Source: Saussurea involucrata
Taxonomy: Eukaryota; Streptophyta; Magnoliopsida; Asterales; Asteraceae
DNA: 64,000 nucleotides
Assembly (NCBI GenBank): GCA_033807775.1
Contig: CM066312.1
Location: 29,051,696 to 29,115,695, forward strand
Reading direction: 5' to 3'
The position numbers and the translations under genes were made by a program. Below, in pieces: positions 22,175-32,496 of the stretch (within the stretch, counting starts at the first letter, position 1; every line of letters starts with the position of its first letter). The notes under the pieces are model-generated. The model saw nothing but the letters and a program-made list of their open reading frames with translations, ran no database searches and was not told the DNA's origin.

Positions 22175-23836
22175 ACTGATAAAGTTTGTGAAGAAACAAA
22201 AGTTAGCAGTTGTTGATCGTGTCTTGACATTGTCAGAAGGACTGCCAATTAATTGGCTATGAGGATGATCCTTTGTCCACTTGGACATTCTTGGGAGATG
22301 GTCATTCGTAGCATCAAGTTGAACTTCTGTCGTTGCACACGATGGTTCTGGTGTAACTTCTGTGATTAATGGTACTTCTGCGGTTGTGCTTAGAGTTTCA
22401 GCTTGAGGTATTTCAATAAGGGTAGATACTGAATCCTCTGATGATGTTGAGATAGAATCCTCATTTTCCTCTGGTGTCAATTCCTCTGTTGTCACATGAG
22501 TTGGTATTTCCAGTGCCTCTGACGTGGAGCTGTTGTTCATAGTATCCTCTGCTTGCTTTCCCTCAACATTTGAAACTGCATAATTAATGGAAGAGGGTGA
22601 AGAATTTGATCGACCAGTGAGTGATATACCTTGATTTGTCTGGTCTACAGAGGATGTCTCTCCAGAGGCTCTGGGAACTTCAGCAGAGGGATCAATATCA
22701 TCATTGATCATTTCTTCATATCGCATATTAAGCTTTGCTTCTCTTGATTTAGAAACGCCAGAGGTTTCTTTGTTCAGCCCGAGTTGTGAACTAATTTGTT
22801 CAGAAGTCTTTTGGAAAGAATCGTCAAAAGAAACATTAATACTATCCACTATTGATCGAGTTCGCAGAACATAGATTCTGTAGGCCTTGGAAGTGGCAGA
22901 ATACCCCATGAATTTGCCTTCATCTGCCTTAATATCATAATTCCCACGGTTTTCTCTGTCGTTGAAGACGAAACACTTACACCCAAAAACATGAAAGAAA
23001 TTGATGTTGGGCTTTCTTTGGTTTATCAAATGATATGGTGTCTTGATGTGTCTTTTCAGCACTGTTGATCGATTCTGAGTAAAGCAAGCAGTGGAAACAA
23101 CTTCTGCCCAGAAAGATATGGGTAATCCAGATGCCGTGAGCATGGTTCTTGTAGTATCCACAAGCGTGCGATTTTTGCGTTCAACTGCGCCATTTTGTTG
23201 TGGAGTTCGTGCAACAAAGAAGTTTTGTGATATTCTTTCCTCTGTTAGATAAGCTTCAATGGTGGAGTTTTTGAACTCTGTCTCGTTGTCGCTTCTCAGC
23301 TTCTACACCCTGCACTCATAGAGAACCTGGATTCTTTTTAATAGATTAATCAAGATGTTTGGAACATCTGAATTCTCTCGGACAAACTCTACCCAAGTGT
23401 ATATAGAGTATTCATCGACCAACACCAGAATATATTTCTTGCCACCTAGGCTCTGTGTAGCAATGGGACCACAGAGGTTGACATGAAGCATATACAGAGG
23501 CCTAGTACAGGACACATCAGATTTGCCTTTATGGGAAGCTCTTTTGAGTTTTCCCATTTCACAGGTAGAGCACAGATGATCCTTGTTAAATTTAACATTT
23601 GGCAAACCTTTCACCAAATCAAGTTTTACAAGTTTATCGAGGGTATGGAAGTTTAGATGGCAAAACCTGTTGTGCCATAACCAGGCTTCTTCATTCTTGC
23701 ATGAGACAAGGCAGAGCTTGTCATCTTTGTACTTGGCTTTAAAATTCCATGAGATACAAATCGCCTCTTCTTTCAGCTCGCAGAAGTTCCACCTGTGTGT
23801 CCTTCCCGAGTAGAGAGCAATAAGTTCTTTTGAACT
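22175..23836 (-). pseudogene. pol: Element A integrase
   Basis: The zinc-binding module (WLWHNRFCHLNFHTLDKL...HLCSTCEMGK) lies near 23690-23549. The catalytic core follows (LCGPIATQSLGGKKYILVLVDEYS; LRSDNETEF; NGAVERKNRT). The first catalytic Asp is Asn here (HVNLCGP; codon 23477-23479), and the duplicated copy has the same change. Stops occur near 23301 and in the gap before 23836. The C-terminal half (23161 down) is open, with FGCKCFVFNDRENRG and a Ser/Thr/Glu-rich tail. The stretch left of 22422 is present only once in the window; the rest recurs at 43262-44670. Confidence 0.88.
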
Positions 23837-24082
23837 TTACATCAAAACCTGTATCACAGAGTTGGCTACACTTAGAAGGTTGTGCTTGAGGCCATCCCCA
23901 TACGCAACTTGGCACACATTTATACCTTCCTTCTTGATGTCTCCGTAGTCTCTGATGTACCCCTTTTTGTTGTCTCCAAAGGTTACAGATCCTCCTCTAA
24001 GTTTATCTTTGTACGAGGACAGTAGACCTCTATCGCCAATCATATGTCTCGAGCACCCAAAGTCTAGGTACCAGATAGGCAT
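23837..24082 (-). pseudogene. pol: Element A protease
   Basis: WYLDFGCSRHM aligns with the copia protease active site (D-S-G); the Ser is Phe here, so the active site is damaged. SVTFGDNKKGYIRDYG and LKHNLLSV follow, as in D and B. The open reading ends at 23837 with a frame problem before the integrase. Confidence 0.85.
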
Positions 24083-24100
24083 ACTGCTTCTGCAACATAA

Positions 24101-24852
24101 TTAGAGAGATTTAGGTACCCATTTCCAAATGGGTCCAGTTTTGTTAAGGGGCTTTAAGGTTGCCTTAGAATCATTTGTTTTGGTTTTATCTTCGTTTGGC
24201 GAACCATTTTGTTTCTTCTTACCCTTGAATTTTGCATTCTTTTCTTTGGGTTTAGAGAGGAAATAGTGAGGACCGGAGAAATGTTGATTTAATTGATACA
24301 TGAGTTCAAAGCAACATTAATTAACATGTGAAGAAATTTGCTTAAACTTCTCATTAAAAACATTGAACATGGGTACAAAGGCTTTATGTTTGCAATCTCT
24401 CCTATCATCAGACTTTCTATTACAGAGAGACCTATCTAGGCTAGATTTATTTTTTGGAAAATCTTTCTTCAGAGTAGCTTTCTGCTGTACCCATCTTCTA
24501 TGGTGAACCTCTGTCGATTTCACTGTCACAGAAGAAAAAGACTTGTTATTTTCAACCCATTTTCCTTTTTGTTGCCAGGTGAGTTTTTCTTGAGTTGGTC
24601 TTAAAGGTTTTGAAGCTTTCGGATTTTGAGATGATCTTTTCTTTTCTTCTTTGATTTTATCAAGTTCAAGATAGGTTTTAGCTTGTATACACATATCTAG
24701 AAAGTCTGGGCAGATAGGAACACTTGTGAATTTATCTTTTGGAGGAATAGTTCTGTTAAGAATGCCAGAGGGAAGTTTAAATCCCTCTGATTCACAAGGA
24801 ACTATCTTTGAGTCATCAGTGTCAGACCCAGATTCGAATTAGGATGAGTCAT
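24101..24852 (-). pseudogene. gag: Element A gag, C-terminal part
   Basis: This is the Lys/Ser-rich tail of Gag (CESEGFKLPSGILNRTIPPK, FLDMCIQAKTYLELDK, PLRPTQEKLTWQQKGK, FNEKFKQISSH), very similar to D 4820-5320. It ends with WKWVPKSL and a stop at 24101-24103, just upstream of the protease, as in D and B. The N-terminal part, including the zinc knuckle, has been separated by the insertion of element C at 24853. Confidence 0.85.
24848..24852. repeat. Presumed target-site duplication of element C (left copy, GTCAT)
   Basis: These are the five bases before the TGTTGG end of the C LTR. The partner copy lies outside the window, so this is inferred from the LTR boundary alone. Confidence 0.45.
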
Positions 24853-25128
24853 TGTTGGTCCCGAAAGGGATATACTAATTTGTAGAAGGGGGGTTGAATA
24901 CAAATACACAGATTTTACTTTCTAAATTGTTTATTGATAAATCATTAACAATTTACATCTTGTTACGGAACAAGATTAAGGATAAATCCTAAATCTAAAC
25001 AAGTTGGAACACTAAGTTTCTTGCACTAAGAATGAGAAGGAAATTATTAATAATAACCTACCTCAAGATAAGAAAGACTACTTGACCAGAGTTAACAAGT
25101 GTGCTTCAAAATGAAGCTGGTGAGTCTT

Positions 25129-25136
25129 CTTATATA
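25129..25136 (-). promoter_or_regulatory. Probable TATA box of the C LTR
   Basis: Minus-strand TATATAAG is followed by AAGACTCACC. The same arrangement occurs in the B LTR (32802-32809). Confidence 0.55.
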
Positions 25137-25392
25137 CTGCATGCATTTAATGCATGGCAGTTTACACTTTACACGTGGCAGCAGCTGATTGGTTGTAGGA
25201 TCTAACTTTAGTAGACAACCTTAGTAGCCGCATGGTTGAACAATGTAGTATCAGAGTGGTTGTAAGACTTCAGATAATAAGGATGTTTGTTTCTGACATT
25301 TTGTATGGAGTCGTGCAAGGGTGGTTAAGACAATAGTACTTTGTACGGAGGACTTCATGATCAGCTTTCGTTTATTCAGGGGTTTATCATTC

Positions 25393-25730
25393 TATATCAG
25401 CGAATGACAAAGTTCAGCGATAGCTGAAGTCTTGTACTTGATACTTCACGTTGAGTGGACAAATCTGAGTCTTCGCTGATCCGCATCAGTTCATTAGGAG
25501 ACTTGTTGCTGGTTCTTGAGCTTGATCTTCGACTTCAGCGTAGAACCTATGTTGACGTGAAACTTGTCTTCAGGGATCATAAGTAAACAACTAACTTATC
25601 AGCGATCACCATAAGGACTAAACAGGCTCAGAGCATTATGGTGAACAATGTTCGCTGAATGTTTAATCTAAAGAGCGAGAGTTCCTATCAGCGATACTGA
25701 ATACAGTCTTAGTACTTATCAGCGATAGTG
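25393..25730. repeat. ATCAGCGAT motif array in the C LTR
   Basis: ATCAGCGAA, TTCAGCGAT, TTCGCTGAT, TTCAGCGTA, ATCAGCGAT, TTCGCTGAA, ATCAGCGAT and ATCAGCGAT occur in both orientations over about 340 bp. The array recurs in copy 2 at 46238-46575. Confidence 0.7.
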
Positions 25731-25815
25731 AAACTCTTATACATAGTTTACTTACAATTTTCACTAAATAGAATTGAGAGGGTCATTATCAAATCACTGA
25801 GGGTTTGGATCAACA

Positions 25816-25880
25816 ATCTCCCCCTATTTGATATTGTCATAGCAATAGAGAAAATTGCTATGCTTGAAAAACATGAGAAT
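25816..25880 (-). mobile_element. Element C interior remnant with polypurine tract
   Basis: ATCTCCCCCTATT (25816-25828) is the complement of a PPT next to the 3' LTR. About 50 bp of interior follow before element G begins. The rest of C must lie right of the window, beyond G and B. Confidence 0.75.
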
Positions 25881-27336
25881 TGTAATACCCCGAGTAAGTC
25901 CGTTAGATAATTTAACTATAAAATATGATGTTCAGGGTAAGTTTGGGTAAATTATAAGTTTAAGGGTGTTTGGGTCATTAATGAGAAGTTCAAGGTCCAT
26001 TTGGTATGTGTGGTTTGATATTACCTCTTAAGCATCAGATAGTATTCAGATATCCTAAAAATAGAAAGAGTGTGTGTGCGGGAGTTCTGGAGGCGAAAAG
26101 AAGCAAGAAAGGAAACATACGGAGAAAGCATCGATTGATTTGGTTGAAGTTGATTTTGAGGTAAGTACCTTTATATTTTGTGTTGGTAATCAGTAATAGA
26201 AGATATCTATCGGTTTAGAAGTAACGATTTCTGTGATTGGTATAGATTTCAGTAATAGAAGATATCTATCGGTTTAGAGTCCCGGGGAAGTCCCGGTATA
26301 CTCCCGGTACTGACGACTCCCGGTGGACTCCCGGTAGTGTGGAGTCCCGGTATAGTGAAACTCCCGGTATTAGCAACTTCCGGTGATCGAACTCCCGATA
26401 CCAAAGAGTCCCGGTACTATGAAGTCCCGGTACTAAGAAGCCCGGTACTCTGTATAGTCCCGGTAGTTGTTAAGTTTAGTGATACAGTTGAGAACAGGAA
26501 CTGGTAAGCTTTATATGCTGGCTAGTAAAGCAGTATATGTACCTTAAATTGTTTCAGATTCTGTGGAAGTCGGGGTAAGAGATAAGACCAGTTTGAAAGG
26601 AGCTTGCGAGCGTGTGTAATAATCAAAACAGGTGAGTTTTACTTTAAAAAGCGTTTTTAACTGGAATACATATATGTATGGTTTGGGAATGTGATAATTG
26701 GTGATTATGTGTCGATATGTGAATTATAATATATTGAGGTATTATTATATTTACATAAGTATTATAATGTGTTATAATGCTTTGGCCGGGCTTAGGACCG
26801 GTGTGTTTGGCTATAGAATCCGTATAGCGTTGTTTGGCTGTAGATGTTGTACAGCGTTGTATATTATTAGTTGGCTTGCTACCAACTAATATGGCCAGGA
26901 GGAATGAGAAGGGAAGGTACATGATATGTGCGCTTGATTATATATATATGATTGTGTCGCGTGATTTATATGAATGAAGTTTATATAAATGGTTTGTAAA
27001 CTAATAGGGATTTTTCTCACTTAGACCACAAGGTCTAACCCTCATTTTTGTTTTAAAATATGTATTTCAGGTGGTGGATCATGTAAGAGCAAGTAATTAG
27101 AGTAACCAAGGGATGGCTTTTGTGAAGGATTATAAGATGAAGATTTTGGCTTGTTTAGCAGTCGCATCATGATATTAAATGTTATGTATGTAAATAGTAC
27201 AAAGTTTGTAGTACAATGGTTTCTTTTATTTGTAAAAGACTGCGGGACTGAAATTGTAACATGATGTTTCTTTTGTTATATGAATGTTATGTTACATTAT
27301 GTGAATTGTTGTGTATATGGGAATTGGGTTGTTACA
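25881..27336 (+). repeat. Element G copy 1, 5' LTR (1,456 bp)
   Basis: It starts TGTAATACCCCGAG and ends GGTTGTTACA. It contains a 29-bp direct repeat (26191-26219 and 26250-26278) and an array of 13 TCCCGGTA-like units (26278-26466). It matches copy 2 at 46726-48181 with very few differences. Confidence 0.92.
26278..26466 (+). repeat. AGTCCCGGTA motif array in the G LTR
   Basis: Thirteen units of the form A(G/C)TCCCGGTA are spaced roughly 11-17 bp with unrelated bases between them. It is not a simple tandem repeat, because only the core is conserved. It is preserved in copy 2 at 47123-47311. Confidence 0.82.
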
Positions 27337-27338
27337 AA

Positions 27339-27351
27339 TGGTATCAGAGCC
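27339..27351 (+). other. Primer binding site of G copy 1 (initiator tRNA-Met)
   Basis: TGGTATCAGAGCC begins two bases after the LTR. The leader 27352-27598 shows no other feature. Confidence 0.92.
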
Positions 27352-27598
27352 TTAGTTTAAGGGATTTAGGTATTTGTATCTGTACCTAGACTTAAACTGC
27401 ATGTGAAGTAAGATGTCCTTATCATTATAGAACCTTGGGATGATGAAGTATAAAAGGTAGAAGGAACATCATGTAAGGTAATTTCATATTACACCTGTCC
27501 AGTGTAATTGTGATCTTACAGGTACATGTTTGAACTAGAATACGTTGTTATACGGGGTATGTGCTTATGTGTATATTAACCATGTTTAAATCTACAGA

Positions 27599-30500
27599 AT
27601 GGCAAGTGGTACACGGAATTCGAATCGAGGGGGAGGAAGAAATCCGAATAGTACGAATCCGCCGATAGGAACGGGGGACAGGGGAGGCAGATCTGGGGGC
27701 AGAGTCGGGGGTAGAGCTGGAAGTCGAGCCGGAGGCAGAGTCCAGCCACAGGGTACAGAGTTTGTTACCAGAGATGATCTAATGGCAGAAATGGGAAGAT
27801 TGCAGGCTAGCATACAAACAATGTTTGATCGGAACCGTCATAATGAAACTGGAATACCGGATCCTGGACCGGAAGATGAAATGCCAATCGCATCGACTGT
27901 TGTACCAGTACAAAGGAGGTGCGACTACAAAATATTTTTAAGCTGTAGACCTCCGACCTACTCAGGAGACAGGGATCCAGTGAAAGCAATGAGATGGATG
28001 AAGGAAATAGAAGATATCTTCAAGACGAGTAAGTGCGTTGACGAAGATAGAGTATTGTATGGAACAACAATGTTAAAGGGGGATGCTTTGTATTGGTGGG
28101 AATCCTTTATTCATTCTAAGGGATCTGATGTTTATTCTACCCTCTCTTGGGAAGAATTTTTGATAGCCTACAGGAACGCATTTTGTCCCCAAGCAGCCGT
28201 CAAACAATTGGAAGGGGAATTTATGAACTTACAACAAGGAAACTTATCCGTTCGAGATTACACCGCTAGCTTTCTGGAAAAGTCTCGGTTTGCAGAATAC
28301 TACGTTGCTACGGAGGCGATGAAGACGGAAAGGTTTATCTTTGGGCTGAACTCAGAAGTCAGAAGGCTAGTGACTGCAAAAGGACCCGATACCTTCTCAG
28401 CTGCAGTTGATGCCGCGGAGAATGTTGAAAGAGATATTAGAAGAGATGCTGGCGATAAAAGTATCGGGAAGAGAAAGTGGGAAGGACCACAACACGATCC
28501 GAAGAAGTCCCGATTTCAGAGGTATGATAACCGTCCGCCGTTTCGACCAGCGGAAAGACCATGTCAGAAGTGCAACCGTGTCCACCAAGGGAATTGCCAA
28601 GGTGATTTACGAGCGTGTTATAAGTGTGGGAAGACCGGACACGTCATTAAAGATTGTAAGGTAACACGGTTATGTTTCTTATGCAATTCTCCGGACCATC
28701 TTCAGTCGGATTGTCCGCGGGGGAGGATACAGCAAGGTGGGTCATCGGGCAGGCCAACAATTGTTAAACCAGTAATACCAAGACTGGAACCGCCAATAAC
28801 CAGGGGTCACGCATTTCAAATGACTGAGAAAGAAGCGGAGGAAACTCCGGATGTGGTCACAGGTACATTTTTAATAAACTCTACACGTGCAAAGGTGTTA
28901 TTTGATTCTGGTGCAAACCGATCATTTATGTCTCCTGCATTTGCTGCTTGCCTGTGTTTGAAACCTAAAGTGCTAGAACATGCTCTATCAGTAGATACGG
29001 CAAATGATAATCAAGTGTCAGTTAAAGAAGTGTTTAATGACTGTGTGATAAATATAGAGGAATGTAGAGTGCCGATACAATTGTTTCCTATGACTTTGAT
29101 AGAGTTTGACGTCGTAGTGGGAATGGATTGGTTAGCTGAGAATCACGCTATCATAAATTGTGATAAGAAGTTAATAAATGTTGTATTACCTGATAAAAGA
29201 CCAGTAGTGATTTATGGCGATCGTAGGAATCATCAGTCTAGCCTTATATCTATGATAAAAGCCCGTAAGTGTGTGAATAAGGGTTGTCAGAGTTACTTGG
29301 CTTACGTGATAGATATTAAGCCAGAAAAGAATAGGATGGAAGATATTCCTATTGTTAGTGAATTTCCTGAAGTATTCCCCGAAGACTTTAATAGTCTTCC
29401 ACCTGTTAGACAAGTACAGTTCGGTATAGACCTGATTCCTGGAGCCACTCCGGTAGCCTGTGCACCTTATCGTCTGGCACCTCCAGAGATGAAAGAGATG
29501 ATGGCACAACTGCAAGATCTATCCGATAAAGGCTTCATCAGACCTAGTTCTTCACCGTGGGGAGCACCAGTGTTATTTGTGAAAAAGAAGGATGGTTCGA
29601 TGAGAATGTGTATCGACTACCGAGAATTGAATAAGCGCACGATAAAGAACAAGTATCCGTTACCCCGAATTGATGACCTCTTCGATCAGTTAGTTGGAGC
29701 TTGCTATTTCTCCAAGATTGATCTAAGATCCGGTTATCACCAGTTGAAAGTTAAAGAAGAAGACGTTCTAAAGACTGCTTTTTGTACAAGGTACGGCCAC
29801 TACGAATTCTTAGTGATGCCGTTCGGACTGACGAACGCTCCAGCTGCCTTTATGGATTTAATGAATCGGGTATGTAAGCCGTTTCTTGATAAATTCGTTA
29901 TTGTATTTATTGATGATATCCATATCTATTCCCGATCCAAAGAGGATCACGCACAACATATTCGTTTGGTTCTGGAGTTGCTGAAGAAAGAAAAGTTGTA
30001 CGCTAAGTTCTCTAAATGTGAATTCTGGTTGCGAGAAGTTCAGTTTCTGGGGCATGTCGTTTCTGAGAAAGGTATACAAGTTGATCCGATGAAAGTGGAA
30101 GCAGTTGAAAAGTGGGAACCGCCGAAGACAGCAACTGAAGTACGTAGTTTTCTGGGTTTAGCCGGATACTATCGGAAATTTATAAAAGACTTCTCTCGTA
30201 TTGCAACGTCTTTGACTAAGCTGACCCGGAAGAACCTGAAGTTCGAGTGGAAAGCAGAACAAGACGAGGCATTCCGGATATTGAAAGAGAAACTGTGCAG
30301 CGCACCGATTCTATCACTACCTGAAGGTTCGGAAGATTTTGTTGTTTATAGTGATGCGTCAAAACTGGGATTGGGATGTGTACTTATGCAGCGGGGAAAG
30401 GTTATTGCTTATGCTTCTCGTCAATTAAATAATCATGAAAGACAGTATCCTACGCATGACATGGAGCTTGCAGCAGTTGTCTTCGCGTTGAAGATTTGGA

Positions 30501-31645
30501 GACATTATCTGTATGGTTCCAAATGTCAGATTTATACTGATCACAAGAGTCTCCAACACCTCTTTGATCAGAAGGAACTAAATATCAGACAAAGGAGATG
30601 GCTAGAATTGCTGAACGATTACGATTGTGAAATCCTTTATCACCCGGGAAAGGCGAATGTGGTGGCGGGTGCATTGAGTCGTCAAGAAAGGAGTGGAACA
30701 ATAAAGGTTATTTCGCTACGAACTGAACTCCTACCCAGCATATTTGACGAATTGCAGAAGTGTCAAGTGGAAGCTTATCAGGATGAAAATTTGAAATCAG
30801 AACGGTTAGTGGGGATGTCAGCATTGCTAGTAAAAGATGATCGGGGGTTATTGTGTCTGGGAAACAGAGTATGGGTACCTCGTTTGGGTGGGTTACGTGA
30901 TCGTGTTTTACAAGAAGCTCATCAATCCCGTTTCTCTATTCACCCAGGTACAAACAAGATGTATAAAGACCTAAAGCAATTCTATTGGTGGCCAGGGATA
31001 AAAAGAGGGATTGCTCAGTATGTGGAAAGATGTGATACTTGTAAGAAAGTGAAGATCGAACACCAAAAGCCGTTTGGTCAACTACAGTGGCTAGAAATAC
31101 CTATGTGGAAATGGGAACATATTACCACATATTTCATCACGAAGTTACCAAGGACTCCGAAGGGATTTAATTCTATTTGGGTGATCGTCGACAGATTGAC
31201 AAAGTCTGCACACTTTCTACCAATAAAGGAAACCGATTCGATGGAGCGATTAGCTAAGTTGTACATTGATGAAATAGTAACTCGACATGGAGTTCCAATC
31301 TCGATCATTTCTGATCGTGATAGTCGTTTTACTTCAAGATTTTGGAGAAGTTTTCAAAAAGAGATGGGAACACAGATAAAGTTAAGTACAGCGTATCATC
31401 CCCAAACAGATGGTCAGAGTGAACGCACGATACAAACTTTAGAAGGTATGCTCCGGGCTTGCATTGTTGATTTTAGGGGATCTTGGGATAAGCATTTACC
31501 GTTAATCGAATTCGCTTACAACAACAGTTATCATTCCAGCATACAAGCGGCACCGTTCGAAGTACTGTATGGTAGGAAATGCCGAACGCCTCTGTATTGG
31601 AACGAAGTGGGAGAGAAACAGTTAGCGGGGCCGGAAATAGTTTAG
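27599..31645 (+). pseudogene. gag-pol: Element G copy 1 gag-pol polyprotein, nearly intact
   Basis: The 1,348-residue frame starts at ATG 27599, just after the LTR and leader. Gag has an Arg/Gly-rich N-terminus, a capsid-like region (MRWMKEIEDIF...ALYWWESF) and three Cys/His knuckles at residues about 322, 340 and 359. Protease: FDSGANRSFM (Asp 436). RT: YPLPRIDDL, FSKIDLRSGYHQ, catalytic FIDD (770-773). RNase H: YSDAS (Asp 919), DMELAAV, TDHKSL; ADALSR reads AGALSR (1024). Integrase: HPGTNKMYKDL...CDTCKK, SDRDSRF and QSERTIQ are kept, but the first catalytic Asp appears to be Tyr (residue 1178 in TTYFITKLP). A TAG at 31643-31645 cuts off the chromodomain. It is therefore probably inactive despite the long frame. 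Confidence 0.92.
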
Positions 31646-32194
31646 CTAACCGCCGATAAGGTTACTCAGATTCGTGAACGATTAAAAGTGGCTCAAGACA
31701 GACAGAAAAGCTACGCTGACCGACGCCGAAAGCCATTGGAATTTCAAGTTGGGGATTGCGTAATTTTAAAGGTTTCGCCGTGGAAAGGAGTCATCAGATT
31801 TGGACGACAAGGTAAACTTAGCCCTAGGTATATTGGACCGTTTGCAATAACAGAAAGGATCGGTGAAGTCGCTTACCGATTAGATCTTCCACCAGAATTG
31901 AGCGGAATCCATAATGCGTTTCATGTATCGAACTTCCGAAAGTGTTTGGTTACTCCAGACCAGGCAGTCTCTCTACCAGATATCCGAGTCGACGAAAAAC
32001 TGAATTATGTGGAAGAGCCGGAAGGTATAGTTGAACGTAAAGTTAAAGTGCTGCGGAATAAGGAGATCAGGCAAGTGAAAGTTCAGTGGAGACATCATAG
32101 AGGTCAGGATGTCACGTGGGAATCAGAGACAGAAATGAGATCCAAATACCCTCAACTTTTCATTTACCTGAATTCCGGGACGGAATTCTTTTAA
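31646..32194 (+). pseudogene. pol: Element G copy 1 polyprotein C-terminus with chromodomain
   Basis: The frame is the same as gag-pol, separated from it by the TAG at 31643-31645. Conserved integrase tail: RQKSYADRRRKPLEFQVGD, GRQGKLSPRYIGPF, HNAFHVSNFRKC. The last 55 residues (LNYVEEPEGIVERK...WRHHRGQDVTWE) form a chromodomain-like module, which in this clade is thought to steer integration into heterochromatin. The next Met is at 31688, but separate translation is not expected. The same TAG is in copy 2, so it predates the duplication. Confidence 0.88.
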
Positions 32195-32205
32195 GGGGGA
32201 GATGA
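32193..32205 (+). other. Polypurine tract of G copy 1
   Basis: AAGGGGGAGATGA lies directly before the 3' LTR start TGTAATACC and overlaps the last stop codon. Confidence 0.85.
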
Positions 32206-32496
32206 TGTAATACCCCGGGTAAGTCCGTTAGATAATTTAACTATAAAATATGATGTTCAGGGTAAGTTTGGGTAAATTATAAGTTTAAGGGTGTTTGGGT
32301 CATTAATGAGAAGTTCAAGGTCCATTTGGTAAGTGTGGTTTAATATTACCTCTTAAGCATCAGATAGTATTCAGATATCCTAAAAATAGAAAGAGTGTGT
32401 GTGCGGGAGTTCTGGAGGCGAAAAGAAGCAAGAAAGGAAACATACGGAGAAAGCATCGATTGATTTGGTTGAAGCTGATTTTGAGGTAAGTACCTT
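32206..32496 (+). repeat. Element G copy 1, 3' LTR (first 291 bp only)
   Basis: It matches 25881-26171 with four mismatches, then stops at the insertion of element B. The remaining 1.16 kb should lie right of the window, after the other end of B. Confidence 0.9.
32492..32496. repeat. Presumed target-site duplication of element B (ACCTT)
   Basis: Five bases before the TGTTGG end of the B LTR; the intact 5' LTR of G shows the uninterrupted site (GTACCTTTATA at 26164). The partner is not in the window. Confidence 0.55.

Larger units (their letters stand above)
1..24852 (-). mobile_element. Element A (first copy): decayed Sirevirus-type Ty1/copia retrotransposon, base of the nest
   Basis: Minus-strand copia remnants can be read from right to left: gag (24852-24101), protease (24082-23837), integrase, RT and RNase H (ending at 20644), a spacer, and an accessory ORF that runs from 19552 through 15885 and resumes at 1403-117. 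The accessory ORF is split by element D (1404-15884) and by a LINE (18075-19014). Gag is cut off by element C at 24853. The 3' LTR of A would lie left of base 1, and its 5' part lies beyond the nested insertions to the right. The family assignment rests on domain order (INT before RT), the extra ORF after pol, and close protein similarity to D and B. It is defective through many stops and frameshifts. Confidence 0.88.
24853..25815 (-). repeat. Element C 3' LTR (963 bp)
   Basis: On the minus strand it starts TGTTGATCC and ends GGGACCAACA, and it abuts a PPT at 25816. It interrupts the gag of A. The probable TATA box is TATATAAG (25129-25136) followed by AAGACTCA. The U3 half holds eight copies of an AGCGAT/ATCGCT-like word (25393-25730). 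It lacks the CAGAGG enrichment seen in A, B and D. Confidence 0.85.
25881..32496 (+). mobile_element. Element G copy 1: Tekay-like chromovirus (Ty3/gypsy)
   Basis: A 1,456-bp 5' LTR (TGTAATACCC...GTTACA), an initiator-Met PBS, one gag-pol frame, a chromodomain and a PPT are present, plus the first 291 bp of the 3' LTR, which is interrupted by element B. The presumed 5-bp target duplication is AGAAT at 25876-25880, with no partner visible. The two LTRs differ at 4 of 291 shared positions by hand count (1.4%). PR-RT-RNase H-INT order with a C-terminal chromodomain defines the chromovirus clade. Confidence 0.93.

Noticed and set aside
25728..25910. A 60-codon plus-strand frame across the C and G border, also at 46573-46755
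   Set aside because: It spans an LTR end, a PPT and the start of another LTR, so it cannot be an ancestral gene.
26644..26922. A 92-codon frame in the G LTR, kept in both copies
   Set aside because: It lies wholly within the LTR, has no recognisable domain and is kept only because the LTR copies are nearly identical.
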